Origin: UBA2882 sp964619485
Lineage (GTDB): Bacteria; Bacillota; Clostridia; Lachnospirales; Lachnospiraceae
Direction of reading: 5' to 3'
Length of the DNA: 62,947 bases
Assembly: GCA_964619485.1 (NCBI GenBank)
Contig: CAZUCI010000006.1
Location: 1 to 62,947 of the forward strand
A program made the translations under genes and the position numbers. The stretch's first letter is position 1, and each line of letters begins with the position of its first letter. Shown here piece after piece: positions 34,726-43,784 of this stretch. The notes under the pieces were generated by a model. The model searched no databases. It was not told where the DNA came from and was given only the letters and a program-made list of their open reading frames with translations.

Positions 34726-37585
34726 AAATATAAGAGATTCGATTATTAATTTAATAACGTCAAGATTTTTTGTTCTGATTCTTGTGTTTATTGTGCTTGC
34801 AGCAATTCTGATCCACAGGCTTTTTACACTGCAGATTGTTAATGGTGCCGAGTATCTGGATCAGTTCACATTGAAAATCAAAAAAGAAAGAACAATAGCC
34901 AGCACAAGAGGCAATATTTATGACTGTAAGGGTCAGCTTCTGGCCTACAATGAACTGGCCTATTCTGTCACGATAGAGGATGTATATGAATCCGGAAATG
35001 GAAAAAACCAGAAATTGAATCAAACCATTTCCTCTCTGATTGACATGGTTGAGGAAAACGGGGATCAGGTTGTAAAGGATTTTGATATCATTATTGGTTC
35101 CAATGGAGAGTTTGAATTTGCAGTATCAGGCACATCGCAGCAGCGTTTTCTGGCAGATATCTATGGTAAATTGAAAATAGATGATTTATCCTATAAGGAA
35201 AAAACCTCTACAGCGGATGATGTAATAGAATATCTTGCTGGAAATCGGAAGTTTGAAATTGGCAGATATGCCGATGAAAAGGATAAGGATTCTTTTGTTG
35301 TCGGGGATGGGTATACAAAAGAAAAACTGCTGAAAATGGTTACTGTCCGTTATGCAATGAGTCTGAACAGCTTTCAGAAGTATATTGCGACAACGGTTGC
35401 AACTGATGTGTCAGATCAGACAGTTACCATGGTTATGGAAAATTCTGCAATTCTGGACGGTGTATCTATCGCAGAGGATACAGTCCGCAAATATGTGGAT
35501 AGTGTCTATTTTTCTCATATCATCGGCTATACAGGAAAGATTTCCCAAAAGGAGCTTGAAAATCTGCAGCTGACGGATGATTCCTACACGCTGACAGATG
35601 TCATTGGAAAATCCGGTATTGAAAGCTACATGGAATCCTATTTACAGGGAAATAAGGGCTCTGAGACCGTTTATGTTAATAATCTCGGTAAAGTAATTGA
35701 AACAAGTGAACGTGTGGAGCCTTCTGCTGGTGATGATCTGTATCTGACGATTGACAAGGATCTCCAAAAGGCTGTCTATAATTTGTTAGAGCAGAAAATT
35801 GCAGGTATTCTGGTAAAATATATTCGCAATGTAAAGGAATATATTCCGCCGGAAAACGCATCCTCCAGTTCCATCATCATTCCCATTGATGATGTTTATT
35901 TTGCACTGATCAACAACAGTATCATAGATATTGATCACTTCACTGACAATCGGGCTACAGATTTGGAAAAATCTGTTTACAGCTCATTTTTACAAAAGCA
36001 GGATTCGGTCACTGCCCAGCTGAGAAATCAATTGGAGACAGAACCTGTTATATACAGTCAGCTGCCAACGGAGTATCAGGTCTATAATTCCTACATCGTC
36101 AGCCTGCTGACCAATGATGGTATCATTGATTCGTCAGCTATTGATACAGATGACGAAATATACCAGGCATGGAAAAATGATGAATCCATCAGTCTGAGGG
36201 ATTATCTTCTTCATGTCATTGCGATGAACTGGATCGATATTTCAAAGCTTGATTTAAATGATAAATACTCGGATTCAGAGGAAATTTACAGTGTTATTCT
36301 GGATTATATTTTTGAAAGATTATCAGGCAGCACCGATTTTCACAAAAAAATGTATAAATACATGATTCGGGATAACATGCTTAGTGGAAAGGATGTCTGC
36401 CTGCTGCTTTTTGACCAGAATATTATCAGTGGTACATCTGCAGAGCGTGCAACAGTTGAGAACGGAACCATCTCGCCCTACAACTTTATGCTCAGTAAAA
36501 TTTCCAATCTGGAGATTACGCCTGCGCAGCTTGCCCTTGATCCATGTTCCGGCTCTGTGGTCATCACAGATGTAAAAACAGGTGAAGTAAAAGCAATGGT
36601 TACCTATCCGGGCTATGACAATAACCGTCTTGCCAATACTGTTGACGCTGAATATTATGCAAGACTGAACACAGACCTGTCAAAACCATTATGGGATTAT
36701 GCAACCCAGCAGACATCTGCTCCCGGGTCGACCTTTAAAATGGTTTCAGCGACAGCTGCCTTAGAGGAGGGTGTTGTTTCTCTTGGCGAAAGTGTTTCCT
36801 GTAAGGGTGTTTGGGATACATTGCCCACCTACTCCCCTCATTGCTGGGTTTTCCCATCTTCTCATGGACCGCTGAATGTTGTTGGTGCAATTGAGAATTC
36901 CTGTAACTACTATTTTTATGAAATGGGATACCGTCTGGGCAAAATGAATGGAAGCTATAATAGTGAGGAGGGCCTTGAAAAGCTTGCCTATTATGCAGAC
37001 CAATATGGCCTGAGTGATAAATCAGGTGTTGAAATCACAGAGGAATCCCCCAAGATATCAGATACTGACTCTGTCAGATCTGCAATCGGACAGGGAACCA
37101 ATAACTTTACGACGGTTGGTCTTTCCAGATATGTTACAACTGTTGCAAACAGCGGAACCTGCTATAACTTAAGCCTGTTAGATAAGGTTACTGACTCAGA
37201 TGGAAATCTGATTGAAGATTTTACCCCATCTGTCCGCAATCATATTTCGATTTCTGACTCTACCTGGAGTGCAATTCATATGGGAATGAGAAAGGTAGTA
37301 GAGGATAAGAAATATTATCAGGGAATGGCTGTCAATGTCGCCGGAAAAACCGGAACAGCACAGGAGAGTAAGAGTCGTCCCAACCATGCTCTTTTTGTCA
37401 GCTATGCACCATTTGAAAACCCTGAAATTAGTGTTTCAACACGTATTGCTTTTGGATATGCTTCTGATTATGCTGCACAGCTTACTCAGGATGTATATAA
37501 ATATTACTATAACCTGGAGGATGAAAATGTCCTGATCAATGGTACCGCAACCAATACATCCGGTGTGGTTTCCAATGAAGAATAA
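34718..37585 (+). CDS. mrdA: Penicillin-binding protein 2 (elongation transpeptidase), large form
   Basis: A class B PBP that cross-links side-wall peptidoglycan with RodA. One N-terminal membrane anchor (about 8-32) is followed by the pedestal domain and the transpeptidase: S671 in GSTFK, S728 in SCN, and K877 in GKTGTAQ. At 955 residues it is far longer than usual (about 600-700). A helix-rich insert of about 250 residues (roughly 355-605) separates TIDKDLQ from GSVVITDVKTGEV, which are close together in most PBP2. TTG 34718 is chosen for the SD GAGGAG (34701-34706) and family N-terminus; TTG 34682 is in frame upstream. Confidence 0.93.
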   Translation: MFKNIRDSIINLITSRFFVLILVFIVLAAILIHRLFTLQIVNGAEYLDQFTLKIKKERTIASTRGNIYDCKGQLLAYNELAYSVTIEDVYESGNGKNQKLNQTISSLIDMVEENGDQVVKDFDIIIGSNGEFEFAVSGTSQQRFLADIYGKLKIDDLSYKEKTSTADDVIEYLAGNRKFEIGRYADEKDKDSFVVGDGYTKEKLLKMVTVRYAMSLNSFQKYIATTVATDVSDQTVTMVMENSAILDGVSIAEDTVRKYVDSVYFSHIIGYTGKISQKELENLQLTDDSYTLTDVIGKSGIESYMESYLQGNKGSETVYVNNLGKVIETSERVEPSAGDDLYLTIDKDLQKAVYNLLEQKIAGILVKYIRNVKEYIPPENASSSSIIIPIDDVYFALINNSIIDIDHFTDNRATDLEKSVYSSFLQKQDSVTAQLRNQLETEPVIYSQLPTEYQVYNSYIVSLLTNDGIIDSSAIDTDDEIYQAWKNDESISLRDYLLHVIAMNWIDISKLDLNDKYSDSEEIYSVILDYIFERLSGSTDFHKKMYKYMIRDNMLSGKDVCLLLFDQNIISGTSAERATVENGTISPYNFMLSKISNLEITPAQLALDPCSGSVVITDVKTGEVKAMVTYPGYDNNRLANTVDAEYYARLNTDLSKPLWDYATQQTSAPGSTFKMVSATAALEEGVVSLGESVSCKGVWDTLPTYSPHCWVFPSSHGPLNVVGAIENSCNYYFYEMGYRLGKMNGSYNSEEGLEKLAYYADQYGLSDKSGVEITEESPKISDTDSVRSAIGQGTNNFTTVGLSRYVTTVANSGTCYNLSLLDKVTDSDGNLIEDFTPSVRNHISISDSTWSAIHMGMRKVVEDKKYYQGMAVNVAGKTGTAQESKSRPNHALFVSYAPFENPEISVSTRIAFGYASDYAAQLTQDVYKYYYNLEDENVLINGTATNTSGVVSNEE

Positions 37586-37602
37586 AAGGGAGGTGGTTTA
37601 AT

Positions 37603-38283
37603 ATGACCAAAAATGTCATACTAAAGAGTTTTCCCAATGGAATTACCGTCTGGCTTAATCCTGATATGGATTTTCAGACTATGAAGGAGGAAGTAAAAAC
37701 CAGTTTTCATGATGCAGCAGCTTTTTTTAAAAATGCATCGGTAGTTCTTCAAATTACAGGAAAAAAACTTACAGATGAAGAATGCAACAGTTTAGTTGAT
37801 TCCATACGCGAGCAGTGCAATTTAAATATACTTTGCCTTGTTTGCCATGATGAGGAAATGAACCTGTATTTTCAACAAATACTGGATCAGATGGATGCAC
37901 GGGAGGCAGAGAAAAAGGATGCCTGCCAGTTTTACAAAGGAACCCTGTGTGAAGGGGACGTATTTGAATCTGATCACAGTCTGATTGTCCTTGGTGATGT
38001 GGAGAAGGGAAGCGCAGTAGTGTCAAAGGGAAATCTGATTGTTCTGGGTGCATTAAATGGAATGGCACAGGCAGGAATCGGAAATTCTGACGCATTTGTG
38101 GCAGCACTTGATTTTCATCCTGAATCCCTGAAGATACATGATGTCAGATACAAAAGTGCAAAAAAAGCATTTTGGAATCAAAAGAAAAAAACAGCGGCTC
38201 AGATTGCTTATCTAAATCATGATAGAATAGTACTTGAGGACCTGGACTTTACAGAAGATTTGCTGAGACAGCTGTTTGGCTGA
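37603..38283 (+). CDS. minC: Septum site-determining protein MinC
   Basis: Inhibits FtsZ assembly away from mid-cell when held at the membrane by MinD. The 226-residue protein has an N-terminal FtsZ-binding domain (about 1-100) and a C-terminal beta-helix (LIVLGDVEKGSAVVSKGN, LIVLGALNGMAQAG). GGGAGGTGG precedes the ATG. It lies directly after mrdA, 17 bases away, and 38 bases before minD. Confidence 0.94.
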   Translation: MTKNVILKSFPNGITVWLNPDMDFQTMKEEVKTSFHDAAAFFKNASVVLQITGKKLTDEECNSLVDSIREQCNLNILCLVCHDEEMNLYFQQILDQMDAREAEKKDACQFYKGTLCEGDVFESDHSLIVLGDVEKGSAVVSKGNLIVLGALNGMAQAGIGNSDAFVAALDFHPESLKIHDVRYKSAKKAFWNQKKKTAAQIAYLNHDRIVLEDLDFTEDLLRQLFG

Positions 38284-38321
38284 TTCAGAGGACGATGGTG
38301 AACTTTGAGACGGAGGTCATT

Positions 38322-39113
38322 ATGGGTGAAGTAATTGTCGTCACATCAGGTAAAGGTGGAGTCGGGAAGACTACTACAAGTGCAAATATTGGAACAGGAT
38401 TGGCAATTTCGGGAAAGTCAGTGGTTTTGATAGATACAGACATTGGTCTGCGAAATCTGGATGTTGTTTTAGGACTTGAAAATCGAATTGTCTACAATCT
38501 TGTGGATGTTATTGAAGGAAATTGCCGCATAAAGCAGGCGTTGATTAAGGACAAACGCTATCCTGGTCTGCATCTGCTGCCAAGCGCACAGACAAGAGAT
38601 AAAACAGCGGTCAACCCCGAGCAGATGAAAAAGCTGACTGATCAGCTTCGCGAGGAATTTGACTATGTTATTTTAGACTGCCCTGCCGGAATTGAGCAGG
38701 GATTTAAAAATGCAATAGCAGGGGCAAACAGGGCAATTGTTGTAACAACCCCTGAGGTATCAGCAATTAGGGATGCTGACCGTATTATTGGGCTGCTAAA
38801 TGCCTATGAGATGGAGCAGATAGATCTGGTCGTAAACAGACTGCGCCCTGATATGATTAAGCGCGGAGATATGATGAGCATAAATGATGTGGTTGAAATA
38901 TTATCCATTCATCTGCTTGGCGCAGTTTATGATGATGAAAATGTTGTCGTAGCTACCAATCATGGAGAACCGCTGGTTTGTTCTCAGTCCTATGCAGGAC
39001 GAGCCTATCTGAATATATGCAAAAGGATTTTGGGGGAAGAGGTCCCGATTTTTTCTCCTGAAAAGGAAAAGTCTATTTGGTTTCGAATCAATGGAATCTT
39101 TCAAAAAGCATAA
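38322..39113 (+). CDS. minD: Septum site-determining ATPase MinD
   Basis: A membrane-cycling ParA-type ATPase that recruits MinC. The 263-residue protein has the deviant Walker A GKGGVGKTT near the start, DTDIGLRNLD, and the switch DCPAGIEQGF. The C-terminal amphipathic helix is FSPEKEKSIWFRINGIFQ. ATG 38322 follows GGAGGT at 38311-38316; the in-frame ATG at 38295 has no good site. minE follows at 17 bases. Confidence 0.96.
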   Translation: MGEVIVVTSGKGGVGKTTTSANIGTGLAISGKSVVLIDTDIGLRNLDVVLGLENRIVYNLVDVIEGNCRIKQALIKDKRYPGLHLLPSAQTRDKTAVNPEQMKKLTDQLREEFDYVILDCPAGIEQGFKNAIAGANRAIVVTTPEVSAIRDADRIIGLLNAYEMEQIDLVVNRLRPDMIKRGDMMSINDVVEILSIHLLGAVYDDENVVVATNHGEPLVCSQSYAGRAYLNICKRILGEEVPIFSPEKEKSIWFRINGIFQKA

Positions 39114-39130
39114 TAGGAGGATGATGGTAT

Positions 39131-39337
39131 ATGTGGTTTTTTCATAAAAAAAGTTCTGGCGAAATAGCTAAGGACAGATTAAAAATTTTACTGATTTCTG
39201 ATCGGATAGACTGTTCACCGGAGGTCATGGAATTGATAAAAAAAGAAATTGCGAAAGTACTTTGCAGATATATGCAAATTGATACCAGTAAGCTGGAGCT
39301 GGAATTTTCCAGAAGGAAAATCAATGTTTTCTGGTAA
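39131..39337 (+). CDS. minE: Cell division topological specificity factor MinE, short form
   Basis: MinE stimulates MinD ATPase and drives Min oscillation. Here 68 residues hold the membrane-targeting start (MWFFHKK), the anti-MinCD helix (EIAKDRLKILLISDR) and the first part of the dimer domain (IAKVLCRYMQID), but the reading frame stops at LEFSRRKINVFW, before the last beta strand of the usual 85-90-residue protein. The two consecutive stops TAATAG follow. The other frames do not restore the missing end. It may be a working short form. AGGAGG precedes the start. Confidence 0.88.
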   Translation: MWFFHKKSSGEIAKDRLKILLISDRIDCSPEVMELIKKEIAKVLCRYMQIDTSKLELEFSRRKINVFW

Positions 39338-39352
39338 TAGGAGTGAAAAATT

Positions 39353-40465
39353 TTGTTAAAAAGATACCGTGTAAGAGATTATGATTTTAAATTGATATTA
39401 CTGTTAATTGCCATTACATCAATTGGTGTACTGGCAATTGGCAGTGCCAATTCCTCTTTCCAGATGCGTCAGATTGCCGGAGCCATTGCCGGCTTCTTTG
39501 TTATGATTGTGTTATCCCTGTTTGATTATCATTTCTTTTTGCGTTTTTACTGGTTAATTTATGGCCTTAATATGGTATTGCTTCTTCTGGTGCAGTTCAT
39601 GGGAAATACCACCAACAATGCGCAGAGATGGATTACCATTCTGGGTATTAAGTTTCAACCATCTGAGACTGCTAAAATTCTATTGATTTTATTTTATGCA
39701 CAGTATATTATGAAACATAAGGAGAACTTTAGTTCTTTTCGTAATCTGGCAACTATGGTATTATTATTTATACCACCATGGCTATTGGTGTATAAACAGC
39801 CTGATTTATCTACCAGTATTATGTTAATTGTAATTTTTTGTCTGCTTATTTATATTGGTGGTCTCAATTATAAAATTATTGTTGGTGCCTTAGCCGTTAT
39901 TATTCCCGTGGGTGTTATTTTCCTGTCGCTGGTTCTTCAGGTGGATCAGCAGCTGATTAAGCCTTATCAGCAGGAGCGTATTTTAGCATGGCTTCATCCG
40001 GCAGAATATGAAAACACAGAGGGATATCAGCAGTCTAATTCCAAGATTGCCATTGGATCAGGACAATTGTTTGGAAAGGGACTGAACAATAACGAAATTG
40101 CATCTGTTAAGAATGGCAATTTTATTTCTGAACCACAGACAGATTTTATTTTTGCAGTTGTTGGAGAAGAGCTGGGTTTCGTTGGTGGTTCTCTGGTTGT
40201 GATTCTTCTTACACTGATTACATTGGAATGCATTTTTGTTGCCCGCCGGGCATGTGATATTGAGGGAAAACTGATTTGTACCGGTGTCGCGGCGATTGTA
40301 GGCTTTCAAAGCTTTTTTAATATTTCAGTTGCAACAGGTCTGATGCCAAACACCGGATTGCCATTACCGTTTGTAAGCTATGGTCTTACATCATTGATGA
40401 GTCTTTTTATCGGTATGGGGGTAGTACTGAATGTGAGACTTCAATGTGTAAGAAAATATAGTTAA
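39353..40465 (+). CDS. rodA: SEDS peptidoglycan polymerase RodA
   Basis: A glycosyltransferase that polymerises lipid II for the side wall with PBP2. The 370-residue protein has about ten membrane segments, AQRWITILGIKFQPSETAK near 88, the TDFIFAVVGEELGF motif and the C-terminal GLPLPFVSYG. TTG 39353 is taken as start with AGGAG 9 bases upstream. Its place behind minE and with mrdA and mreBCD in the same series favours RodA over FtsW or SpoVE. Confidence 0.9.
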   Translation: MLKRYRVRDYDFKLILLLIAITSIGVLAIGSANSSFQMRQIAGAIAGFFVMIVLSLFDYHFFLRFYWLIYGLNMVLLLLVQFMGNTTNNAQRWITILGIKFQPSETAKILLILFYAQYIMKHKENFSSFRNLATMVLLFIPPWLLVYKQPDLSTSIMLIVIFCLLIYIGGLNYKIIVGALAVIIPVGVIFLSLVLQVDQQLIKPYQQERILAWLHPAEYENTEGYQQSNSKIAIGSGQLFGKGLNNNEIASVKNGNFISEPQTDFIFAVVGEELGFVGGSLVVILLTLITLECIFVARRACDIEGKLICTGVAAIVGFQSFFNISVATGLMPNTGLPLPFVSYGLTSLMSLFIGMGVVLNVRLQCVRKYS

Positions 40466-40491
40466 TAGTGTCAAATAGGAGAGGGTATAAT

Positions 40492-40887
40492 ATGAACATT
40501 GCATTAATCGCACATGATGCAAAAAAGAAACTGATGCAGAATTTTTGTATTGCATACAGAGGAATACTAAGTAAAAATGAATTGTTTGCCACAGGCACAA
40601 CCGGCAGACTGATTGAGGAAGTAACCAATTTAAATATCCATAAATATCTTGCGGGTCATCTTGGAGGCGAACAGCAGATTGGTGCTCAGATTGAGCATAA
40701 TCAGATTGATCTTGTTATTTTTCTTCGTGATCCACTGACACAGAAAATGCATGAGCCGGATGTAAATAATGTTGTGAAATTATGTGATATTCATAATATT
40801 CCATTGGCAACAAATCTTGCTTCCGCAGAGCTTTTGATTAAATCCTTAGACAGAGGAGACCTTGAGTGGCGTGAAATGTACAAATAG
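40492..40887 (+). CDS. mgsA: Methylglyoxal synthase, catalytic Asp replaced by Glu
   Basis: The family converts dihydroxyacetone phosphate to methylglyoxal and phosphate, a bypass of lower glycolysis. The 131-residue length, ALIAHDAKKK, the TGTTGRLIEE phosphate-binding loop and HEPDVNNV are normal. But the segment GGDQQIG, whose Asp is the catalytic base (Asp71 in Escherichia coli), reads GGEQQIG (Glu60 here). The other two conserved Asp (FLRDPL and HEPDV) and the first Asp are kept. GGAGAGGG precedes ATG 40492. The gene overlaps dacF by 17 bases. Confidence 0.9.
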   Translation: MNIALIAHDAKKKLMQNFCIAYRGILSKNELFATGTTGRLIEEVTNLNIHKYLAGHLGGEQQIGAQIEHNQIDLVIFLRDPLTQKMHEPDVNNVVKLCDIHNIPLATNLASAELLIKSLDRGDLEWREMYK

Positions 40888-41851
40888 GTTTATGACTGTG
40901 ATTTTTCTTTTACTGGGTTTCAGCCTTTTAGCTGGATGCGGCGGAAAGAATTACAGCATGGAATATCAATTAAATAACCCTGTTTCAGCCTTTCGATTTG
41001 ACGATACCAAAGAAAATCTTACGGCCGATTCCTTTGCAAAAGATCTCTGCGTGGTCTCTGATAATGTATCGGATAATGCCATTGATACAAATCAGGCACA
41101 GGCAGCGCTGCTCTGTGATTTGAACAACAGAGAGATCCTTTTCAGTAAAAACGCCAATGAACAGCTGGATCCTGCCAGTCTGACAAAGGTTATGACTGCA
41201 ATTGTCGCACTGAAAAACGGGAATCTTGATGATACACTGACTGCATCCTCAAATGTTCTGATTACGGAATCAGGAGCAAGCCTTGTGGGGATTGAGCCAG
41301 GAGATACAATGACGCTGGATCAGGCACTTCACGCACTTTTAATGCCTTCTGGAAATGATGCTGCTGTTATGATTGCGGAATATGTGGCAGGCAGTGTGGA
41401 TGCGTTTGTTACTATGATGAATGATGAGGCACAGGCGCTTGGTGCAACAAACTGTCATTTTATGAATCCCCATGGATTGACAGAGGAGGAGCATTACATA
41501 ACTGCCTATGATATGTATCTGATTTTTAATGAGGCAATCCAATATGATGAATTTGTTCAGATAATTACAGCCCCGACTTATAGTGGTGTTTACTATGATT
41601 CAGAAGGTAATCCCAAAGAATTATCTTTTCAATCGACGAATCAGTTTATAAACGGAAATCATCTGACACCTGAGGGGATTGTTGTGATTGGTGGAAAAAC
41701 AGGTACGACAACCTCTGCTGGAAACTGTCTGGTACTTTTATCAAAGGATTCCGCGGGTAACCCCTATATTTCGGTTATACTGAAGTGCTCACAGCGGGAT
41801 TATTTATATGATGAAATGTACGACTTAATTAATTTGGAAAATAACAGGTGA
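40871..41851 (+). CDS. D-alanyl-D-alanine carboxypeptidase, lipoprotein form
   Basis: An S11-family enzyme that trims the terminal D-Ala of peptidoglycan pentapeptides. S103-LTK-K106, SGN from 160, and KTG from 276 are the three penicillin-binding motifs. The N-terminus is a lipoprotein signal with lipobox LLAGCGG, so the mature protein should be lipid-anchored. GTG 40871 is chosen because it gives KCTNR before the hydrophobic stretch, with GAGGAG about 12 bases upstream. The usual membrane-binding C-terminal domain of DacA is not seen (326 residues). It overlaps mgsA. Confidence 0.9.
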   Translation: MKCTNRFMTVIFLLLGFSLLAGCGGKNYSMEYQLNNPVSAFRFDDTKENLTADSFAKDLCVVSDNVSDNAIDTNQAQAALLCDLNNREILFSKNANEQLDPASLTKVMTAIVALKNGNLDDTLTASSNVLITESGASLVGIEPGDTMTLDQALHALLMPSGNDAAVMIAEYVAGSVDAFVTMMNDEAQALGATNCHFMNPHGLTEEEHYITAYDMYLIFNEAIQYDEFVQIITAPTYSGVYYDSEGNPKELSFQSTNQFINGNHLTPEGIVVIGGKTGTTTSAGNCLVLLSKDSAGNPYISVILKCSQRDYLYDEMYDLINLENNR

Positions 41852-41864
41852 ATGGGACAAAAAA

Positions 41865-42284
41865 ATGGTTGAATGCATTGTTGGAAGAAAAGGAAAAGGA
41901 AAGACGAAACATTTGCTTGAGCGTGTTCGTCTGCATATGGCACATGCTAAGGGAAGCCTGGTTTATCTTGATAAAAGCGCACAGCATATTTATGAGCTGA
42001 ATAATCAGGTCAGACTTATTGATACCAATGAATATCTCATTGATAATCATAATCAGTTTCTTGGCTTTATCTGCGGGATTCTATCTCAGGATCATGACAT
42101 TGAAGTGATGTTTTTAGACAGCTTTCTGACTATTTCTCATTGCGAAAAGGAAAATCTGCCAGCGGCTATTCAAAAACTGGAAGAGATAAGCAGAACGTTT
42201 CAGGTCGACTTTGTTCTAAGTATCAGTGCTGACCTGGATGAATTACCTGATGACATCTATGAGAATGTGGCAATTTCATTATAA
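41865..42284 (+). CDS. Small P-loop protein of unknown function
   Basis: A 139-residue soluble protein. A Walker A motif lies at the start, GRKGKGKT (residues 7-14). VMFLDSFL (about 83) may be Walker B. I do not recognise a named family; some databases may label it as a pilus-retraction-like ATPase, but it is far too short for PilT. The site before ATG is weak (AGGTGA). It lies 13 bases after the DD-carboxypeptidase and a terminator follows, so it ends this unit. Confidence 0.65.
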   Translation: MVECIVGRKGKGKTKHLLERVRLHMAHAKGSLVYLDKSAQHIYELNNQVRLIDTNEYLIDNHNQFLGFICGILSQDHDIEVMFLDSFLTISHCEKENLPAAIQKLEEISRTFQVDFVLSISADLDELPDDIYENVAISL

Positions 42285-42290
42285 AAGCTC

Positions 42291-42320
42291 AAAACCTCGG
42301 AGCCTCCGGGGTTTTTTATT
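42291..42320 (+). terminator. Intrinsic terminator after the P-loop gene
   Basis: Stem AAAACCTCGG (42291-42300) / CCGGGGTTTT (42306-42315, one G-U pair) with a 5-base loop and a T run. It closes the long mre/min series. Confidence 0.88.
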
Positions 42321-42364
42321 AAAGCTTTGGGACAGAAAGATAAATCTTAAGGGGAGTATTTTCA

Positions 42365-43756
42365 TTGGCTAATCGTAAACCAACTAATATAAATAAATAT
42401 AGAAAACCTTTGAATATTAATATAGGTGTCATTATTTTTGCTGTTATGTTCATCTATATTATTATTTGTGTATTTATGTTTTTTGGAAAAAAGCATATTA
42501 CCGGGTACGAGGTTCGTTCTGGTTCCCTAAGTACATCAAACACCTATACCGGGGTAGCACTGCGCGATGAAAGTATCATTTCCGCCAATTCGTCGGGGTA
42601 TTTGAATTTCTTTGCAAGGGAGGGGGAGCATGTTGCATGTGGTGACCTGGTTTATTCCCTTGACCAGACAGGGCGTGTTTCAGAGCTGCTCAACAGTAAT
42701 TCCTCTGAAATTCTTTTATCGGGGAATGATCTGGGAACCATTCGTTCCGATCTGGTGCAGTTTTCCCGCAACTACAGTGATACCTCCTACCACATAACCT
42801 ACGATTTTTCTTATGATATTGCAGGTACTGTTTTAAAATTGTCAAATTATAATATGCTGAATAATCTTCAGTCATCGGGACTGTCAGATGGTGCAGTTGA
42901 TTTGATTCGTGCTCCCAAAAGCGGGGTTATTGTCTATGGAATTGATGGCTATGAAGCACTTTCCCCATCCGAAATCACTTTAAAGCAAATGCTGCAAAAG
43001 GATTATAAGAAGACTACGGTTGCCAATAACAGCCTGATTGGTGCCAATGATGCGGTGTACAAGCTGATTAATTCCGAGAACTGGTCTGTTGTTATCTCAG
43101 TTCCCAACGAAAAGGTTGCTGAGTTGGAGGATGCTGGCTACGTGAACGTGAAATTCTCCAAAAATCAATATACATCCTGGGCAGAGATACAGATACTTCA
43201 GGCGGCAGATGACGAGCATACCTTTGTGGAGCTTAATTTCAACAATTCCATGATTACCTTTGCATCAGAAAGGTTTATAGACCTTGAAGTGATATTAGAT
43301 GATGATTCCGGTCTGAAAATTCCAAATAGTGCCATTGTGGAAAAGGAGTTTTACCTGATACCCAAGGAATATGCTGTGAAGGGTGGAAACAGCAGCAATA
43401 ACGGCTTTATGCGGGAAAAATATGATGATGATGGTAAAATGAAAACAGAATTTGTTGATGCCGGCATTTATTCTGAATCGGATACAGATTATTATGTTGA
43501 TACAACTGTGCTTCGTCCAGGCGATTATATCTGTATGCCTGACTCCACAGAGAAATTTCCGGTCAGCAAGGTCGGCACACTGGTTGGTGTTTATAACATC
43601 AATAAGGGCTATGCTGATTTTAAGGAGATTACCGTATTATATGCAAATGATGAGTATTCCATTGTAAAGTCCAATACACGATATGGTTTAACAGAGTACG
43701 ATCACATTGTTTTGGATGCAACAACAGTAAATGAAGATGATTTTATTTATGAATAA
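42365..43756 (+). CDS. HlyD-like membrane protein of the sepF cluster
   Basis: A 463-residue protein with an N-terminal cytosolic tail, one membrane anchor (about 20-41), and a long outside part with biotinyl-lipoyl-like and beta-barrel segments (NSSGYLNFFAREGEHV, LRPGDYICMPD). It resembles the adaptor subunits of HlyD type, but there is no ABC exporter nearby, and the gene sits before ylmE and sepF. A division- or wall-linked role is a reasonable inference. TTG 42365 has GGGGAG 8 bases upstream. The low-complexity DDDG region near 360 is unremarkable. Confidence 0.72.
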   Translation: MANRKPTNINKYRKPLNINIGVIIFAVMFIYIIICVFMFFGKKHITGYEVRSGSLSTSNTYTGVALRDESIISANSSGYLNFFAREGEHVACGDLVYSLDQTGRVSELLNSNSSEILLSGNDLGTIRSDLVQFSRNYSDTSYHITYDFSYDIAGTVLKLSNYNMLNNLQSSGLSDGAVDLIRAPKSGVIVYGIDGYEALSPSEITLKQMLQKDYKKTTVANNSLIGANDAVYKLINSENWSVVISVPNEKVAELEDAGYVNVKFSKNQYTSWAEIQILQAADDEHTFVELNFNNSMITFASERFIDLEVILDDDSGLKIPNSAIVEKEFYLIPKEYAVKGGNSSNNGFMREKYDDDGKMKTEFVDAGIYSESDTDYYVDTTVLRPGDYICMPDSTEKFPVSKVGTLVGVYNINKGYADFKEITVLYANDEYSIVKSNTRYGLTEYDHIVLDATTVNEDDFIYE

Positions 43757-43784
43757 TTTTATAGTATAGAAAAGAGGCACAGAC

